Origin: Paracoccus laeviglucosivorans
GTDB taxonomy: Bacteria; Pseudomonadota; Alphaproteobacteria; Rhodobacterales; Rhodobacteraceae
NCBI RefSeq assembly: GCF_900182695.1
Contig: NZ_FXTK01000005.1
Location: 186,001-250,000, forward strand
Direction: 5' to 3'
Length of the DNA stretch: 64,000 nucleotides
The notes beneath the pieces were generated by a model. That model searched no databases. It was not told where the DNA came from and worked only from the letters and a program-made list of their open reading frames with translations. This document shows positions 12,436 to 22,226 of the stretch, piece by piece. Positions within the stretch are counted from its first letter, which is position 1, and every line of letters begins with the position of its first letter. Both the position numbers and the translations under genes were made by a program.

Positions 12436-13311
12436 ATGCCCAGCCTCAAGGACCTCAAGAACCGGATCGGCAGCGTCAAGAACACGCGCAAGATCACCAA
12501 GGCGATGCAGATGGTCGCCGCCGCAAAACTGCGCCGTGCGCAGGAAGCGGCGGAGGCTGCGCGTCCCTATGCTGACCGGATGGCCGCCGTCATGGCCGGG
12601 TTGACCGCTTCGGCGGCCGGCTCGGCTTCGGCCCCGCGCCTGCTTGCAGGGACCGGCGAAGACCGTCGGCACCTGCTGGTGGTGATGACCTCGGAGCGCG
12701 GGCTTGCGGGCGGGTTCAACTCGTCCATCGTCAAGCTCGCCCGTCTGCGCCTTGCCGAGCTTCGCGCTCAGGGCAAGGAAGTCACCATCCTGACCGTGGG
12801 CAAGAAGGGCCGCGAACAGCTCAAGCGCGATTTCGGCGACCTGTTCGTGCATCACGTCGATCTGAGCGAAGTGAAGCGCATCGGTTACGACAACGCGCGC
12901 GCCATCGCCGACGAAATCCTCGACCGTTTCGGCGCCGGGAATTTCGACGTGGCGACGCTGTTCTATAACCGGTTCGAATCCGTCATCAGCCAAGTTCCGA
13001 CTGCCCGGCAGATCATCCCTGCCGTAATCGAAGAAGGTGCAGAGGCTTCCACCTCGTCGCTTTACGATTACGAGCCGGATGAGAACGCGATCCTTGAAGA
13101 CCTGCTGCCGCGCTCGGTCGCCACGCAGATCTTTGCCGCACTTCTGGAAAACGCTGCTTCCGAGCAGGGTGCCCGGATGAGCGCGATGGACAACGCGACG
13201 CGCAACGCCGGCGATATGATCAACAAACTGACCACCGAATACAACCGGACACGTCAGGCTGCGATCACCAAGGAACTTATCGAAATCATCTCGGGCGCCG
13301 AGGCGCTCTGA
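12436..13311 (+). CDS. atpG: F1 ATP synthase gamma subunit
   Basis: 291 residues forming the central rotor shaft. It shows the hallmark N-terminal helix ([19 protein letters not shown]) and the C-terminal helix with [12 protein letters not shown]. It lies 15 nt after atpA, behind a GAGGGGGAG ribosome site. Confidence 0.98.
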   Translation: MPSLKDLKNRIGSVKNTRKITKAMQMVAAAKLRRAQEAAEAARPYADRMAAVMAGLTASAAGSASAPRLLAGTGEDRRHLLVVMTSERGLAGGFNSSIVKLARLRLAELRAQGKEVTILTVGKKGREQLKRDFGDLFVHHVDLSEVKRIGYDNARAIADEILDRFGAGNFDVATLFYNRFESVISQVPTARQIIPAVIEEGAEASTSSLYDYEPDENAILEDLLPRSVATQIFAALLENAASEQGARMSAMDNATRNAGDMINKLTTEYNRTRQAAITKELIEIISGAEAL

Positions 13312-14754
<1,443 letters not shown>

Positions 14755-14763
14755 GGGGGCGAC

Positions 14764-15213
14764 ATGGCCGACACGATGCAGTTCGACCTCGTCTCGCCGG
14801 AACGGAACCTTGTTTCCGTCCCGGTGCGCGAGGTGCGCCTGCCCGGCGCCGAGGGCGACCTCACGGCGATGCCCGGCCATGCGCCGGCCATCGTCAACCT
14901 GCGGCCCGGTGTCGTCACCGTGGTGGCAGGCGACGGGTCGGAAACGGAATTCGCGGTGACCGGCGGCTTTGCCGAGATCAACAACGAATCCGTGACCCTG
15001 CTGGCCGAGCGTGGCCACCCCCGCGCCGAGATGACGCAGGAGATCTATAACGAGATGCTGGCACAGGCTCAGCGTCGCGTTGAAGTCGCCAAAGAGCGTT
15101 CCTCGACCACTGGCGAGGAAATCGTCGCGGCGGCGGTCAAGCTTCTGGCGGATATGGAGGCACTTGGCACCCGTATCGGTCTGGACCCGAACCAGTCGAA
15201 TTTCCCCCACTAA
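14764..15213 (+). CDS. atpC: F1 ATP synthase epsilon subunit
   Basis: 149 residues. An N-terminal beta-sandwich (FDLVSPERNLVSVPV, LPGAEGDLTAMPGHAP) is followed by a helical region. It couples gamma to the c-ring and is regulatory in many bacteria. In Paracoccus a separate zeta protein, not present in this window, takes over inhibition of ATP hydrolysis (established knowledge). It is the last gene of the operon, with a terminator downstream. Confidence 0.96.
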   Translation: MADTMQFDLVSPERNLVSVPVREVRLPGAEGDLTAMPGHAPAIVNLRPGVVTVVAGDGSETEFAVTGGFAEINNESVTLLAERGHPRAEMTQEIYNEMLAQAQRRVEVAKERSSTTGEEIVAAAVKLLADMEALGTRIGLDPNQSNFPH

Positions 15214-15240
15214 GGGTAAGATTGTTCGCAAATTCAGGAA

Positions 15241-15263
15241 GCCCCGGTCGATCCGGGGCTTTC
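15241..15263 (+). terminator. Terminator of the atpHAGDC operon
   Basis: GCCCCGG-TCGAT-CCGGGGC hairpin followed by TTTCG, 27 nt after the atpC stop. Confidence 0.85.
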
Positions 15264-15303
15264 GCATTTAATGGGACGCCACTAGTAAAGGTTCCAAGGG
15301 GGC

Positions 15304-15657
15304 ATGGTATTGCGACATTTCGATCATCACGCTGTCGGCGTCAGCAATGGTGCGGTCGATCTGTTTTCTGCCTTCGAAGACGGTGGGCCGATGTGGTCGG
15401 GGCAGGGGCCGCGGCTGGAAACCTTTCAGGTGGCTTTCCCCGAAGCATTTGTCGAACCGCCCGTGGTGCATCTGTCGTTGGGCATGTGGGATATCGGCGT
15501 CAACGGCAACCAGCGTGTGGACCTGAAGGCCACGCTGGTCACCGTCGAAGGGTTTCAGATCGAATTCCGCACATGGGGCGATACCCGCGTCGCGCGGGTC
15601 CGGGCAAATTGGCTGGCCATCGGCCCGGTCCGTTATCGCGACGATTTCGAGGCTTAG
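15304..15657 (+). CDS. H-type lectin domain protein
   Basis: 117 residues. The pattern from FDHHAVGVSNGAVDLFSAFEDGGPMW to VEGFQIEFRTWGDTRVARVRANWLAIG matches the H-type (discoidin-II-like) lectin fold, a beta-sandwich that binds N-acetylgalactosamine-type sugars in eukaryotic members. The bacterial role is unknown. There is no signal peptide, so it is likely cytoplasmic. The ATG at 15304 sits close to AAGGGGG; a TTG at 15310 is an alternative start. It is convergent with the hydrolase at 15660. Confidence 0.8.
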   Translation: MVLRHFDHHAVGVSNGAVDLFSAFEDGGPMWSGQGPRLETFQVAFPEAFVEPPVVHLSLGMWDIGVNGNQRVDLKATLVTVEGFQIEFRTWGDTRVARVRANWLAIGPVRYRDDFEA

Positions 15658-15659
15658 GG

Positions 15660-16421
15660 CTAGGCCCGCTCGATATTCAGCCGGATCAGCTCAGCCACCT
15701 GCTTGGGGTGGGTGATGGGCAGCATATGTCCCGCACCGGGAACCGTGGCGCGCCCGACATCCTGCAGCCGCGCAGCCAACGCATCGGCAATCGCGGGGAT
15801 GACCGGCGGAGAGTTCCCTCCCATCACCAGCAGCACGGGGGCGTCGATCCCTTCCAGCCCGCCGTCGCGCAGGATATTGGCGCTGTCATGGACCAAGGCC
15901 ATGTTCCCCGCGTTGACCAGCGCGATCTGACGGATCAGCCTGCTGCGGCCTGCTTCGGTCTGGGACGCCCAATCCAGCCCACCCCAGACCGACAGAAACT
16001 GCCGCGTGGCCTCGGCTGGGTCGGTTTCGGCAAGGGTGCGGATCTCCTCCATATCGGCATCCGCATCGGGGTCTTTGGCGGCGGCGAACAGGACGGGCTC
16101 GATCAGGGTCAGACTGCGGACGGCCTCGGGTGCTGCCACGGCGATGCGCAGTGCCACGGTCGCGCCGATGCTATGCCCAATCAGGTCCAGCGGGCGTTGG
16201 ATCAGTGCCGCGGCCTCGCGGGTCACGGCGGTGTGGTAATCCACTGCGCCGTCCCAGTCCGGGCTTTTGCCATGCCCCGGCATGTCGGGCGCAGTCACCT
16301 GCACCAGATCGGCCAGATCGGCAGCAATGGGCCGCCAATAGCTGCCATTGCCCATCGCGCAATGCAATGCCAGCGCCGGGCGGTCTGCATTGCCCGGCCA
16401 TTCACGAAGATGCAGGCTCAC
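15660..16421 (-). CDS. Alpha/beta fold hydrolase
   Basis: 253 residues. The nucleophile elbow is GHSIG near residues 123-127. An HCAMGNGSYW oxyanion-hole region lies near residue 19, the acid is probably in the VLLVMGGNSP strand, and the catalytic histidine is in PGAGHMLPITHP near the C-terminus. The substrate cannot be deduced. Its ATG overlaps the stop of the upstream DsbA-fold isomerase (16418-16421), so the two are co-translated. Confidence 0.9.
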   Translation of the reverse strand: MSLHLREWPGNADRPALALHCAMGNGSYWRPIAADLADLVQVTAPDMPGHGKSPDWDGAVDYHTAVTREAAALIQRPLDLIGHSIGATVALRIAVAAPEAVRSLTLIEPVLFAAAKDPDADADMEEIRTLAETDPAEATRQFLSVWGGLDWASQTEAGRSRLIRQIALVNAGNMALVHDSANILRDGGLEGIDAPVLLVMGGNSPPVIPAIADALAARLQDVGRATVPGAGHMLPITHPKQVAELIRLNIERA

Positions 16422-17017
16422 AGATCGGCCAGATGCTGGTCCAGCATGTCCAGACGGTCTTGACCCCAGAACCGTTCGTCGCTTTCGCGCACAATATAGA
16501 AGGGGGCACCGAAAACGCCTGCCTCGACCGCTTCCTCAAGGTTGCGTTCATAGACCTGCGCGCCGACGAACAGGCCGGAATTTGCAAGCTCGGGGTCGAA
16601 ACCCGCCGCTGTCAGCTTGGCACGGATCACGGCGTCATCGGCAATGTTCTGATCCTCGGCCCAGACGGCACGGACGAAACTTTGCACCAGCCCCGCCAGA
16701 TCGCCGCCGCCCGCCTTGGCCGCCGCGATGACCGCGTAGGATGAGGGCGCGGTGTTCACCGGCCAGAAAGTGGGTTTCAGGTTCAGGGGCTTGCCCAGAT
16801 GCTTGGCCCAGCGGGTCAGTTCCTGCCCGCGATATTCCATGCGCGACGGGTGGCGGTTCGCGGGCCGGACGCCTCCGGTGCGGTCAACCAGTTGCAGCAG
16901 GTCAAGCGGCTTATAGGTGATCTGCGCGCCGTGGCGGGTTGCAATCTGCTCAAGCCGGTCGCCTGCAAGATAGGTCCACGGGCTTTGAGTGCCGAAGTAA
17001 TAGTCGATATGCGCCAT
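16418..17017 (-). CDS. 2-hydroxychromene-2-carboxylate isomerase family protein (DsbA-like fold)
   Basis: 199 residues. The start at 17017 follows GGAGG with 8-nt spacing. The N-terminal IDYYFGTQSPWTYLAGDRL and C-terminal GVFGAPFYIVRESDERFWGQDRLDML segments are typical of the NahD/kappa-GST class, which use glutathione with an N-terminal serine. The pathway here is unknown. A longer upstream reading frame has no family support. It is coupled to the hydrolase downstream. Confidence 0.9.
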   Translation of the reverse strand: MAHIDYYFGTQSPWTYLAGDRLEQIATRHGAQITYKPLDLLQLVDRTGGVRPANRHPSRMEYRGQELTRWAKHLGKPLNLKPTFWPVNTAPSSYAVIAAAKAGGGDLAGLVQSFVRAVWAEDQNIADDAVIRAKLTAAGFDPELANSGLFVGAQVYERNLEEAVEAGVFGAPFYIVRESDERFWGQDRLDMLDQHLADL

Positions 17018-17097
17018 TAGCGGGCCTCCGGGGTTTGCGGGCAAGCTAGCGTGGTGCTAAGGCGTGCGCAATCGCACGAATCCAACGGAGCCATGCC

Positions 17098-18117
17098 ATG
17101 CCGGCCATGACCGAACCCAAGCTGATCGCGGGCAACGCCAACCGGCCTTTGGCCAATGCCATTGCTCGACGCATGTCGATGCATCGTGGCATGAACGTTG
17201 CCCCCATCGAAGCCCGCGTCGAGCGTTTCAACGATCAGGAAATCTTCGTCGAAGTTTATGAAAACGTCCGCGGCGAAGATATGTTCATCATCCAGTCGAC
17301 GTCGAATCCGGCGAACGACAACCTGATGGAACTGCTGATCATGACGGATGCGCTAAAGCGGTCGTCGGCGCAGCGCATCACCGCCGTGATCCCCTACTTC
17401 GGCTATGCCCGTCAGGACCGTCGCGCAAAGGCCCGCACCCCCATCAGCGCCAAGCTGGTCGCCAACCTGCTGACCGAGGCGGGCGTGGACCGCGTGCTGA
17501 CGCTGGATCTGCACGCCGCACAGATCCAGGGGTTCTTCGACATCCCGGTGGACAACCTTTATGCTGCGCCGGTCTTTGCGCTGGATATCAAGCACAACTT
17601 CCGCGACCAGATGGACAATCTGATGGTCATTTCGCCCGACGTGGGCGGCGTGGCGCGGGCGCGCGACCTGGCGCAGCGCATCGGCGCACCGCTGGCCATC
17701 GTGGACAAACGCCGCGAAAAGGCGGGCGAAGTGGCCGAGATGACCGTGATCGGCGACGTGACCGGCAAGACCTGCATCATCGTCGATGACATCTGCGACA
17801 CCGCAGGCACGCTGTGCAAGGCCGCCGAAGTGCTGATCCAGCACGGCGCTGTCGAGGTTCACGCCTATATCACCCACGGTGTTCTGTCCGGCCCTGCGGT
17901 TGAGCGGGTGCAGAAATCGGTGATGAAATCGCTGGTGATCACCGATTCGATCGAACCGCCGGAAAATGTCAAAGCTGCCAGCAATATCCGCATCGTGCCG
18001 ATGGCCCCGATGTTTGCCCAAGCGATTCTGAACATCTGGAACGGCACTTCGGTCAGTTCGTTGTTCGAACTGGACACGTTGGGCCCGATCTATGAAGGGC
18101 TTTACACCTCGGCCTGA
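17098..18117 (+). CDS. prs: Ribose-phosphate pyrophosphokinase
   Basis: 339 residues. Makes PRPP from ribose 5-phosphate and ATP for nucleotide, histidine and tryptophan synthesis. It shows the flexible-loop and divalent-cation segment [15 protein letters not shown] and the PRPP loop [12 protein letters not shown]. The ATG at 17098 is annotated here; the internal ATG at 17107 gives a protein closer to the usual N-terminus. A strong terminator follows. Confidence 0.97.
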   Translation: MPAMTEPKLIAGNANRPLANAIARRMSMHRGMNVAPIEARVERFNDQEIFVEVYENVRGEDMFIIQSTSNPANDNLMELLIMTDALKRSSAQRITAVIPYFGYARQDRRAKARTPISAKLVANLLTEAGVDRVLTLDLHAAQIQGFFDIPVDNLYAAPVFALDIKHNFRDQMDNLMVISPDVGGVARARDLAQRIGAPLAIVDKRREKAGEVAEMTVIGDVTGKTCIIVDDICDTAGTLCKAAEVLIQHGAVEVHAYITHGVLSGPAVERVQKSVMKSLVITDSIEPPENVKAASNIRIVPMAPMFAQAILNIWNGTSVSSLFELDTLGPIYEGLYTSA

Positions 18118-18137
18118 GCGTCGGGTGATCGCAATGG

Positions 18138-18165
18138 AAAAGCCCCGGTTCTGCCGGGGCTTTTT
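18138..18165. terminator. Bidirectional terminator between prs and the CoA-binding gene
   Basis: AGCCCCGG / CCGGGGCT hairpin flanked by an A-run on the left and TTTTT on the right. It can serve both convergent genes. Confidence 0.88.
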
Positions 18166-18168
18166 ACG

Positions 18169-18621
18169 TCACAGAAAGCGCGGAAACTCGATCTTGGGGC
18201 AGCGATCCTCGATCACGGTCAGGCCGCGTGCACGGGCTGCGCTTGCAGCTTCGGCATGGGTGATGCCAAGCTGCATCCAGATGGTTTCCAGATGCGGTAG
18301 CACACGCATCGCCTCTTCGACGATGGCGGGGACCGCTTCGGCGCGGCGGAAAATGTCCACCATGTCCACGCGAATATCGGCAGGGATCGAGGCGAGGTCA
18401 CCATAGACCACCTCGTCCAGAATTTCGGTGCCGGCATGGCCGGGATTGACCGGAATCACGCGGATACCCTGCGATTTCAGATAGCGCGCCACACCCCATG
18501 CCGGGCGCAATTCATTGGGCGACAGACCAACGACGGCGATGCAGCGCGTGCTTTGCGCAACGCGTGCAATGTCCTCATCCATCGGCGACGAGCCGACATC
18601 CCGCAAAATGGCGAATCCCAT
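18169..18621 (-). CDS. CoA-binding domain protein (YccU-like)
   Basis: 150 residues. A Rossmann-type nucleotide fold with IAVVGLSPNELRPAWGVARYL and IRVIPVNPGHAG, typical of the CoA_binding_2 family. The C-terminal PHLETIWMQLGI segment is also typical. The start at 18621 sits behind GGGGGAGGA with good spacing, better than the ATG five codons upstream. Function is unknown beyond likely CoA or nucleotide binding. Confidence 0.9.
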   Translation of the reverse strand: MGFAILRDVGSSPMDEDIARVAQSTRCIAVVGLSPNELRPAWGVARYLKSQGIRVIPVNPGHAGTEILDEVVYGDLASIPADIRVDMVDIFRRAEAVPAIVEEAMRVLPHLETIWMQLGITHAEAASAARARGLTVIEDRCPKIEFPRFL

Positions 18622-18805
18622 GTGATCCTCCCCCATATCTCAATCTAAAGTGGCATGGAAAAAGCGCCCGGTCCAGAGTTGCTGGCCGGGCGCAAGTCGC
18701 GGAACGAGGGACAGTGATCTGAACATGGCGTTCCGTGCACATGTTCACGAAATAAATGCGCATTGTGTCCTAAAAGTTCCACCCGTCTCGCAAAAACGTG
18801 AGAAT

Positions 18806-19219
18806 CTAGGGTTTCATGCGCGCCCAGGTTGCCTTTGCCCGCCCGAGGACACCCTGCGGATCGGCGAGAAGCCGCTTGCGGGCTTGCTCTGACCGGACCA
18901 GATAAGTGCGCTTGTCGATCACCGCGAAGTAACGCGGATTGCCCGGTTCCGGCCGACCTTCGGACAGCGCCACCACGCAAAGACCGCCCATGCCCGGCGC
19001 ATAGGCGCGGGGATTGGCTTCGAACAGGGCGCGGTTGTGTTCGTTGGCGAAATGCCACGCCTCGCCCTTCCACATGGTCACGATGTCGGTGCGACCGGGA
19101 ACGGCGCCGCCGTCATGGCTGTAGGACACGGGGTCCATGCCGTTCAATGCCCATTCCTGCCCGGCGGCCGAGGTTGCGGTCAGGATCAGGCTAAGGACAA
19201 GGGCGGTTGGTCGAATCAT
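18806..19219 (-). CDS. Exported YHS-domain protein
   Basis: 137 residues. Residues 1-20 form a signal peptide (hydrophobic ALVLSLILTA, then SAAGQ). The YHS domain (ALNGMDPVSY through WHFANEHNRALFEANP and MGGLCVVALSEG) is often linked to metal binding in the periplasm. The C-terminal part resembles rhodobacterial YHS proteins of unknown role. The upstream in-frame extension is high-GC run-through, so the ATG at 19219 was chosen. Confidence 0.85.
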   Translation of the reverse strand: MIRPTALVLSLILTATSAAGQEWALNGMDPVSYSHDGGAVPGRTDIVTMWKGEAWHFANEHNRALFEANPRAYAPGMGGLCVVALSEGRPEPGNPRYFAVIDKRTYLVRSEQARKRLLADPQGVLGRAKATWARMKP

Positions 19220-19301
19220 TCTTGCGGCATTGGAAAGGCTGGGGCGATGTCTATTGCATCTGGCAAATCGCCCAAGGATTCTCAACGGGGCGGACGGAAT
19301 T

Positions 19302-20123
19302 CTATCCGGCTTGTGATCCCGGTGCCTGTGCCTGCGATGCGGCGTAAAGCGCGATCGCTGCCGCGTTCGAGACGTTGAGCGAACCGAAATCGGCGGCAAA
19401 GGGGATGCGCACGATCTGGTCGCAGGTCTCGCGGGTGCGTTCGCGCAGGCCCGGCCCTTCCGCCCCCAGCACGATGCAAAGCGCACGACCGGGCAGGGCT
19501 GCCAGCGCCGTGGGCAGTTCCGCATCGCCGGTGCCGTCAAGGCCGATGACGGTATAGCCCATGTCTTTCAGCTCGATCAGCGTATCGGCCAGATTGCCGA
19601 CGCGCAGATAGGGCTGGCGTTCCAACGCGCCCGATGCCGTCTTGGCCAGCGCTCCGGTTTCGGGGGCGCTGTGGCGCGAGGGGGCGATGACAGCGCGCGC
19701 GCCGAACACCTCGGCGGAACGCAGGATCGCGCCGACGTTATGGGGGTCCGTCACGCGGTCCAGCGCAACGATCAGCGGCGCCCCGCGTCCCGACAGGGCC
19801 ACATCCTCAAGCTTGCCCCATTTCAGGGCCTTCACCTCAAGCGCGGCGCCCTGATGGACGCTTTCCGGCGGCAACGGCACGGCGCGGTCGAATGTGCGGG
19901 CGTCGGTGATTTCGGGCGTGATCCCATCGGGCAGGGCGCCCAGCCGGTCCATGGCGTTCTGCGTCAGCACAAGGCGCAGCTTTTCGCGCGCCGGATTGGC
20001 CAGCGCATCGCGCACCGCATGCAGACCGAACAGCCACACCGTTTCGGCAGCGGCGGCGCGGCGTGCGCGTTCCTTGTCGATGACCCATGTGGGCTTCTTG
20101 GTTCTTTGCGGTTTCTCGGTCAT
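19302..20123 (-). CDS. rlmB: 23S rRNA 2'-O-methyltransferase, RlmB/TrmH family
   Basis: 273 residues. A SPOUT-class enzyme, probably methylating G2251 of 23S rRNA. N-terminal substrate-binding domain, then SPOUT motifs: NVGAILRSAEVFGA (motif 1), CIVLGAEGPGL (motif 2) and SLNVSNAAAIALY (motif 3) in the knotted SAM site. A basic N-terminal tail precedes the domain. The start at 20123 sits behind AGGGGT. The gene is divergent from tRNA-Tyr. Confidence 0.94.
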   Translation of the reverse strand: MTEKPQRTKKPTWVIDKERARRAAAAETVWLFGLHAVRDALANPAREKLRLVLTQNAMDRLGALPDGITPEITDARTFDRAVPLPPESVHQGAALEVKALKWGKLEDVALSGRGAPLIVALDRVTDPHNVGAILRSAEVFGARAVIAPSRHSAPETGALAKTASGALERQPYLRVGNLADTLIELKDMGYTVIGLDGTGDAELPTALAALPGRALCIVLGAEGPGLRERTRETCDQIVRIPFAADFGSLNVSNAAAIALYAASQAQAPGSQAG

Positions 20124-20275
20124 CGGACACCCCTGCTTTCGCTTTGGGTTGCGCAGAAAACGCGCTGAAATGCAACCTTTCGCGGGGGCAGGGGGCAATC
20201 TGCATTTTTCCCCCGATCACCGCTTGACGACCCCAGCGCCTATCGGTAATCACCCCCCCACGCCGAGCGTTCGGC

Positions 20276-20359
20276 GGGCGACGTGCTGCAAGGTGCGGCA
20301 GCGGACTGTAACTCCGCCGGGGAGACCCATGCCTGGTTCGATTCCAGGGTCGCCCACCA
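20276..20359 (+). tRNA. trnY: tRNA-Tyr (GTA), prophage integration target
   Basis: 84 nt including encoded CCA. Acceptor stem GGGCGAC/GTCGCCC with A73, anticodon stem GCGGA/TCCGC around loop CTGTAAC (anticodon GTA), a 14-nt class II variable arm containing GGG-GAGA-CCC, and T arm CCTGG-TTCGATT-CCAGG. The D arm is unusual: GCTG/CGGC with a 7-nt loop, G at position 8 and C at position 14. The 3' 15 nt belong to the phage attachment core. Confidence 0.82.
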
Positions 20360-20364
20360 CTTTC
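20345..20364 (+). repeat. attL core, 20-bp direct repeat
   Basis: Identical to 62264-62283. It begins CAGGGTCGCC and ends CCACTTTC. It covers the 3' side of the T stem, the acceptor stem and CCA of tRNA-Tyr, so integration regenerates an intact tRNA. Confidence 0.93.
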
Positions 20365-20394
20365 TCATTTTATCGAATGATAACAGTGGTGGAA

Positions 20395-20457
20395 TGTCCC
20401 GCAGGGGCTTCACAGTTCATTACGGAAATCAATGGGTTAGCTGCTGGGTGTCCCGCA
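20395..20457 (+). promoter_or_regulatory. Candidate integrase arm-type sites, left arm
   Basis: TGTCCCGCA occurs at 20395-20403 and, as GTGTCCCGCA, at 20448-20457, between attL and the integrase stop. The same 10-mer occurs beside attR, in direct and inverted copies. The position matches arm-type binding sites of tyrosine integrases; binding itself is inferred. Confidence 0.55.
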
Positions 20458-20462
20458 GATTT

Positions 20463-21563
20463 CTACCAGTCGATACCTGATAGCGCGCGAACCCCATCAG
20501 CCGCCAAGATTCGCCGCTCGGCTCCCTTGGTGTAAATTTCGGATGTCTTTGCTTGTGTGTGCGCCATCACCGCCATGATCTGGTGCTGACTGCACCCGGC
20601 CTCTGCCATCATTTCGGCAACTGCCTTGCGGATGCCATGCGATGATCGGCCCGGCAGTCCAGCGGATTCGCACCATCGCTGGACGCGAACGCGCAGGGCC
20701 TCGACGCTCGCAAAAGGCTTGCCTTTCTCGCTCAGCAGGTAGGATGTCCCGACAATCTTCGTGGCCCTTGTGGCGGTGTAGAGCGGCGCAAGCATTGGGA
20801 TTGAGACGAAGGCGGAGCCTTTCTTTCTCGGCTGCCACTCCAGCCATGTCTGCCCGCCGCGCGAAACCTCCTGATCGCGACCTAGCCAAATCGCATCACC
20901 GATTCGACATGCGGTGAATGCCTGTAACGTCAGCCATAGATGCGCGATCGTCCCGGCGGGGTGCTTAGCCTTGAATTGTTTAAGGTCGCTAGCCGTCCAT
21001 GGCACTGCTCCGCCCTTTGGTGCTGTGTTGATAACGCCAATACCGGCGGCGGGGTTGTGGCTGATTTCATCCCGCTCTTTTGCCCATTTATAGACAGCGC
21101 GAACGGATTTTATGAGATTGTCAGCCGCGCCGGGGTGCGCGGCCCACGCATCCCGAACGGTGATGAATGCCGCAGGCGGAAGGTCGATGTCCAATGTGCC
21201 ATAACGATCCCCATCATCATCCAAGTGATCGCACAGGCGTTTCAGGACGCTGCGCCGCTGTTTCAGCGTTGCGGCAGACATAAGCTCGGCTTCGACCATT
21301 TTCCCGATAAAATCCAGATACCGGCTACAAAGCCAGTCGAGTGAACGCTCGATCTGCTTTTCTCTGGGCGGCTGCCATATCTCGCCAGCGCGAGCGGCAT
21401 AATAGTAATGCGCAAAGGCCGGATCTTCTGGGGTGACCGGGACGTGTATGCGCCGCCCTTTGTCGCCTTCGACACGCACCCTATAGCGCAGGGTGCCGTT
21501 TCGGTGCCGCTCGACCACCAGCCCCGGAAAATCAACACGCACTTCAGTCACCTCTTGGCCCAC
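20463..21563 (-). CDS. int: Phage tyrosine integrase
   Basis: 366 residues. Catalyses site-specific integration and excision at the tRNA-Tyr core. Likely catalytic residues are R220 (FTACRIGD), H309 and R312 (HGIRK), H335 (AHTQ) and Y344 (EIYTK), with a candidate lysine near 248. The N-terminal part has an arm-binding and core-binding layout. It is the last gene of the leftward early operon and ends about 100 bp from attL. The start overlaps the preceding small gene by 16 nt. Confidence 0.95.
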   Translation of the reverse strand: MGQEVTEVRVDFPGLVVERHRNGTLRYRVRVEGDKGRRIHVPVTPEDPAFAHYYYAARAGEIWQPPREKQIERSLDWLCSRYLDFIGKMVEAELMSAATLKQRRSVLKRLCDHLDDDGDRYGTLDIDLPPAAFITVRDAWAAHPGAADNLIKSVRAVYKWAKERDEISHNPAAGIGVINTAPKGGAVPWTASDLKQFKAKHPAGTIAHLWLTLQAFTACRIGDAIWLGRDQEVSRGGQTWLEWQPRKKGSAFVSIPMLAPLYTATRATKIVGTSYLLSEKGKPFASVEALRVRVQRWCESAGLPGRSSHGIRKAVAEMMAEAGCSQHQIMAVMAHTQAKTSEIYTKGAERRILAADGVRALSGIDW

Positions 21564-21742
21564 TGTTTAGGCCGAAGAGGTTGCACGTTGTCTCTGCTGC
21601 TGTCTACGGGCGCAGCGGCTGTCTCAACTTGGATGGTGCCATCCTTGGAGACGGTGAAGCCGGTCACTGTCAGGCCGCAGCTCTGCGCGGCGTCCAGCGC
21701 CCGCTTGATGGCGGCTTGGCTTGCTGCTGGCGCTCCCATCAC
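21548..21742 (-). CDS. Small protein overlapping integrase start, unknown (possible excision factor)
   Basis: 64 residues, ASQAAIKRALDAAQSCGLTV then a strand-like segment and a basic tail. Position directly upstream of int and overlapping it is where directionality factors often lie, but no winged-helix excisionase signature is visible. It resembles small proteins I recall beside integrases in Paracoccus phages. Confidence 0.6.
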   Translation of the reverse strand: MMGAPAASQAAIKRALDAAQSCGLTVTGFTVSKDGTIQVETAAAPVDSSRDNVQPLRPKQWAKR

Positions 21743-21930
21743 GCTTCCCCTTCTGTCGGGTCTGTCTGCCCTTGTTGGACACGATCAAGGCATTCCAGCG
21801 CGAAACTGACGTGGTATGCGCTCGCTGCCTCGACCTCGATCGTAATAGTCCGCTTTCCGCCGCGTTGCTCTGTGCTGAACGCGACAAGGCGCAGCTGTTC
21901 GTTCGGCTTGCCGTAAAGGGTGAAGGTCAT
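21739..21930 (-). CDS. Small phage protein, unknown
   Basis: 63 residues, beta-rich pattern (TFTLYGKP, RLVAFSTEQRGGKRTITIEVEA). Its ATGA overlaps the next gene (21739-21742) and its start overlaps the stop of the upstream gene, so it belongs to a tightly coupled leftward operon. No family recognised. Confidence 0.6.
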   Translation of the reverse strand: MTFTLYGKPNEQLRLVAFSTEQRGGKRTITIEVEAASAYHVSFALECLDRVQQGQTDPTEGEA

Positions 21931-22226
21931 CGTTGTTTCCCGTCCTTCAAGGTCGCCCTGTGGTTCGCGCTTCTTCTTGCGTGATCGGCGATGAATTCGG
22001 GCTGATCCGCTGGGAAATCTATCGAAGCTATTGCCTGCCGGACCTGCAATGCCGTCAAGGTATCCATGCTTGGCGACGGTGGTGCGCGAAGGACCGTGCC
22101 ATCTGCATAGATCGCGGTTTCATACGCTGTCCCGTCAGGATGGCGTAGCCTTTCGCCATATCCAGCGACTGCGATAGGCTCTTCATTCTGCCGTGCCCAA
22201 GCGGGCCTTTCCATTGGATTGGTCAT
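21927..22226 (-). CDS. Small phage protein, unknown
   Basis: 99 residues starting at ATG 22226 behind GAGGGA. The central segment YGERLRHPDGTAYETAIYADGTVLRAPP repeats a [DG]GT-type strand pattern. It overlaps the stop of the sulfotransferase-like gene by 4 nt. A longer in-frame upstream extension is the shadow of that gene. Function unknown. Confidence 0.65.
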   Translation of the reverse strand: MTNPMERPAWARQNEEPIAVAGYGERLRHPDGTAYETAIYADGTVLRAPPSPSMDTLTALQVRQAIASIDFPADQPEFIADHARRSANHRATLKDGKQR

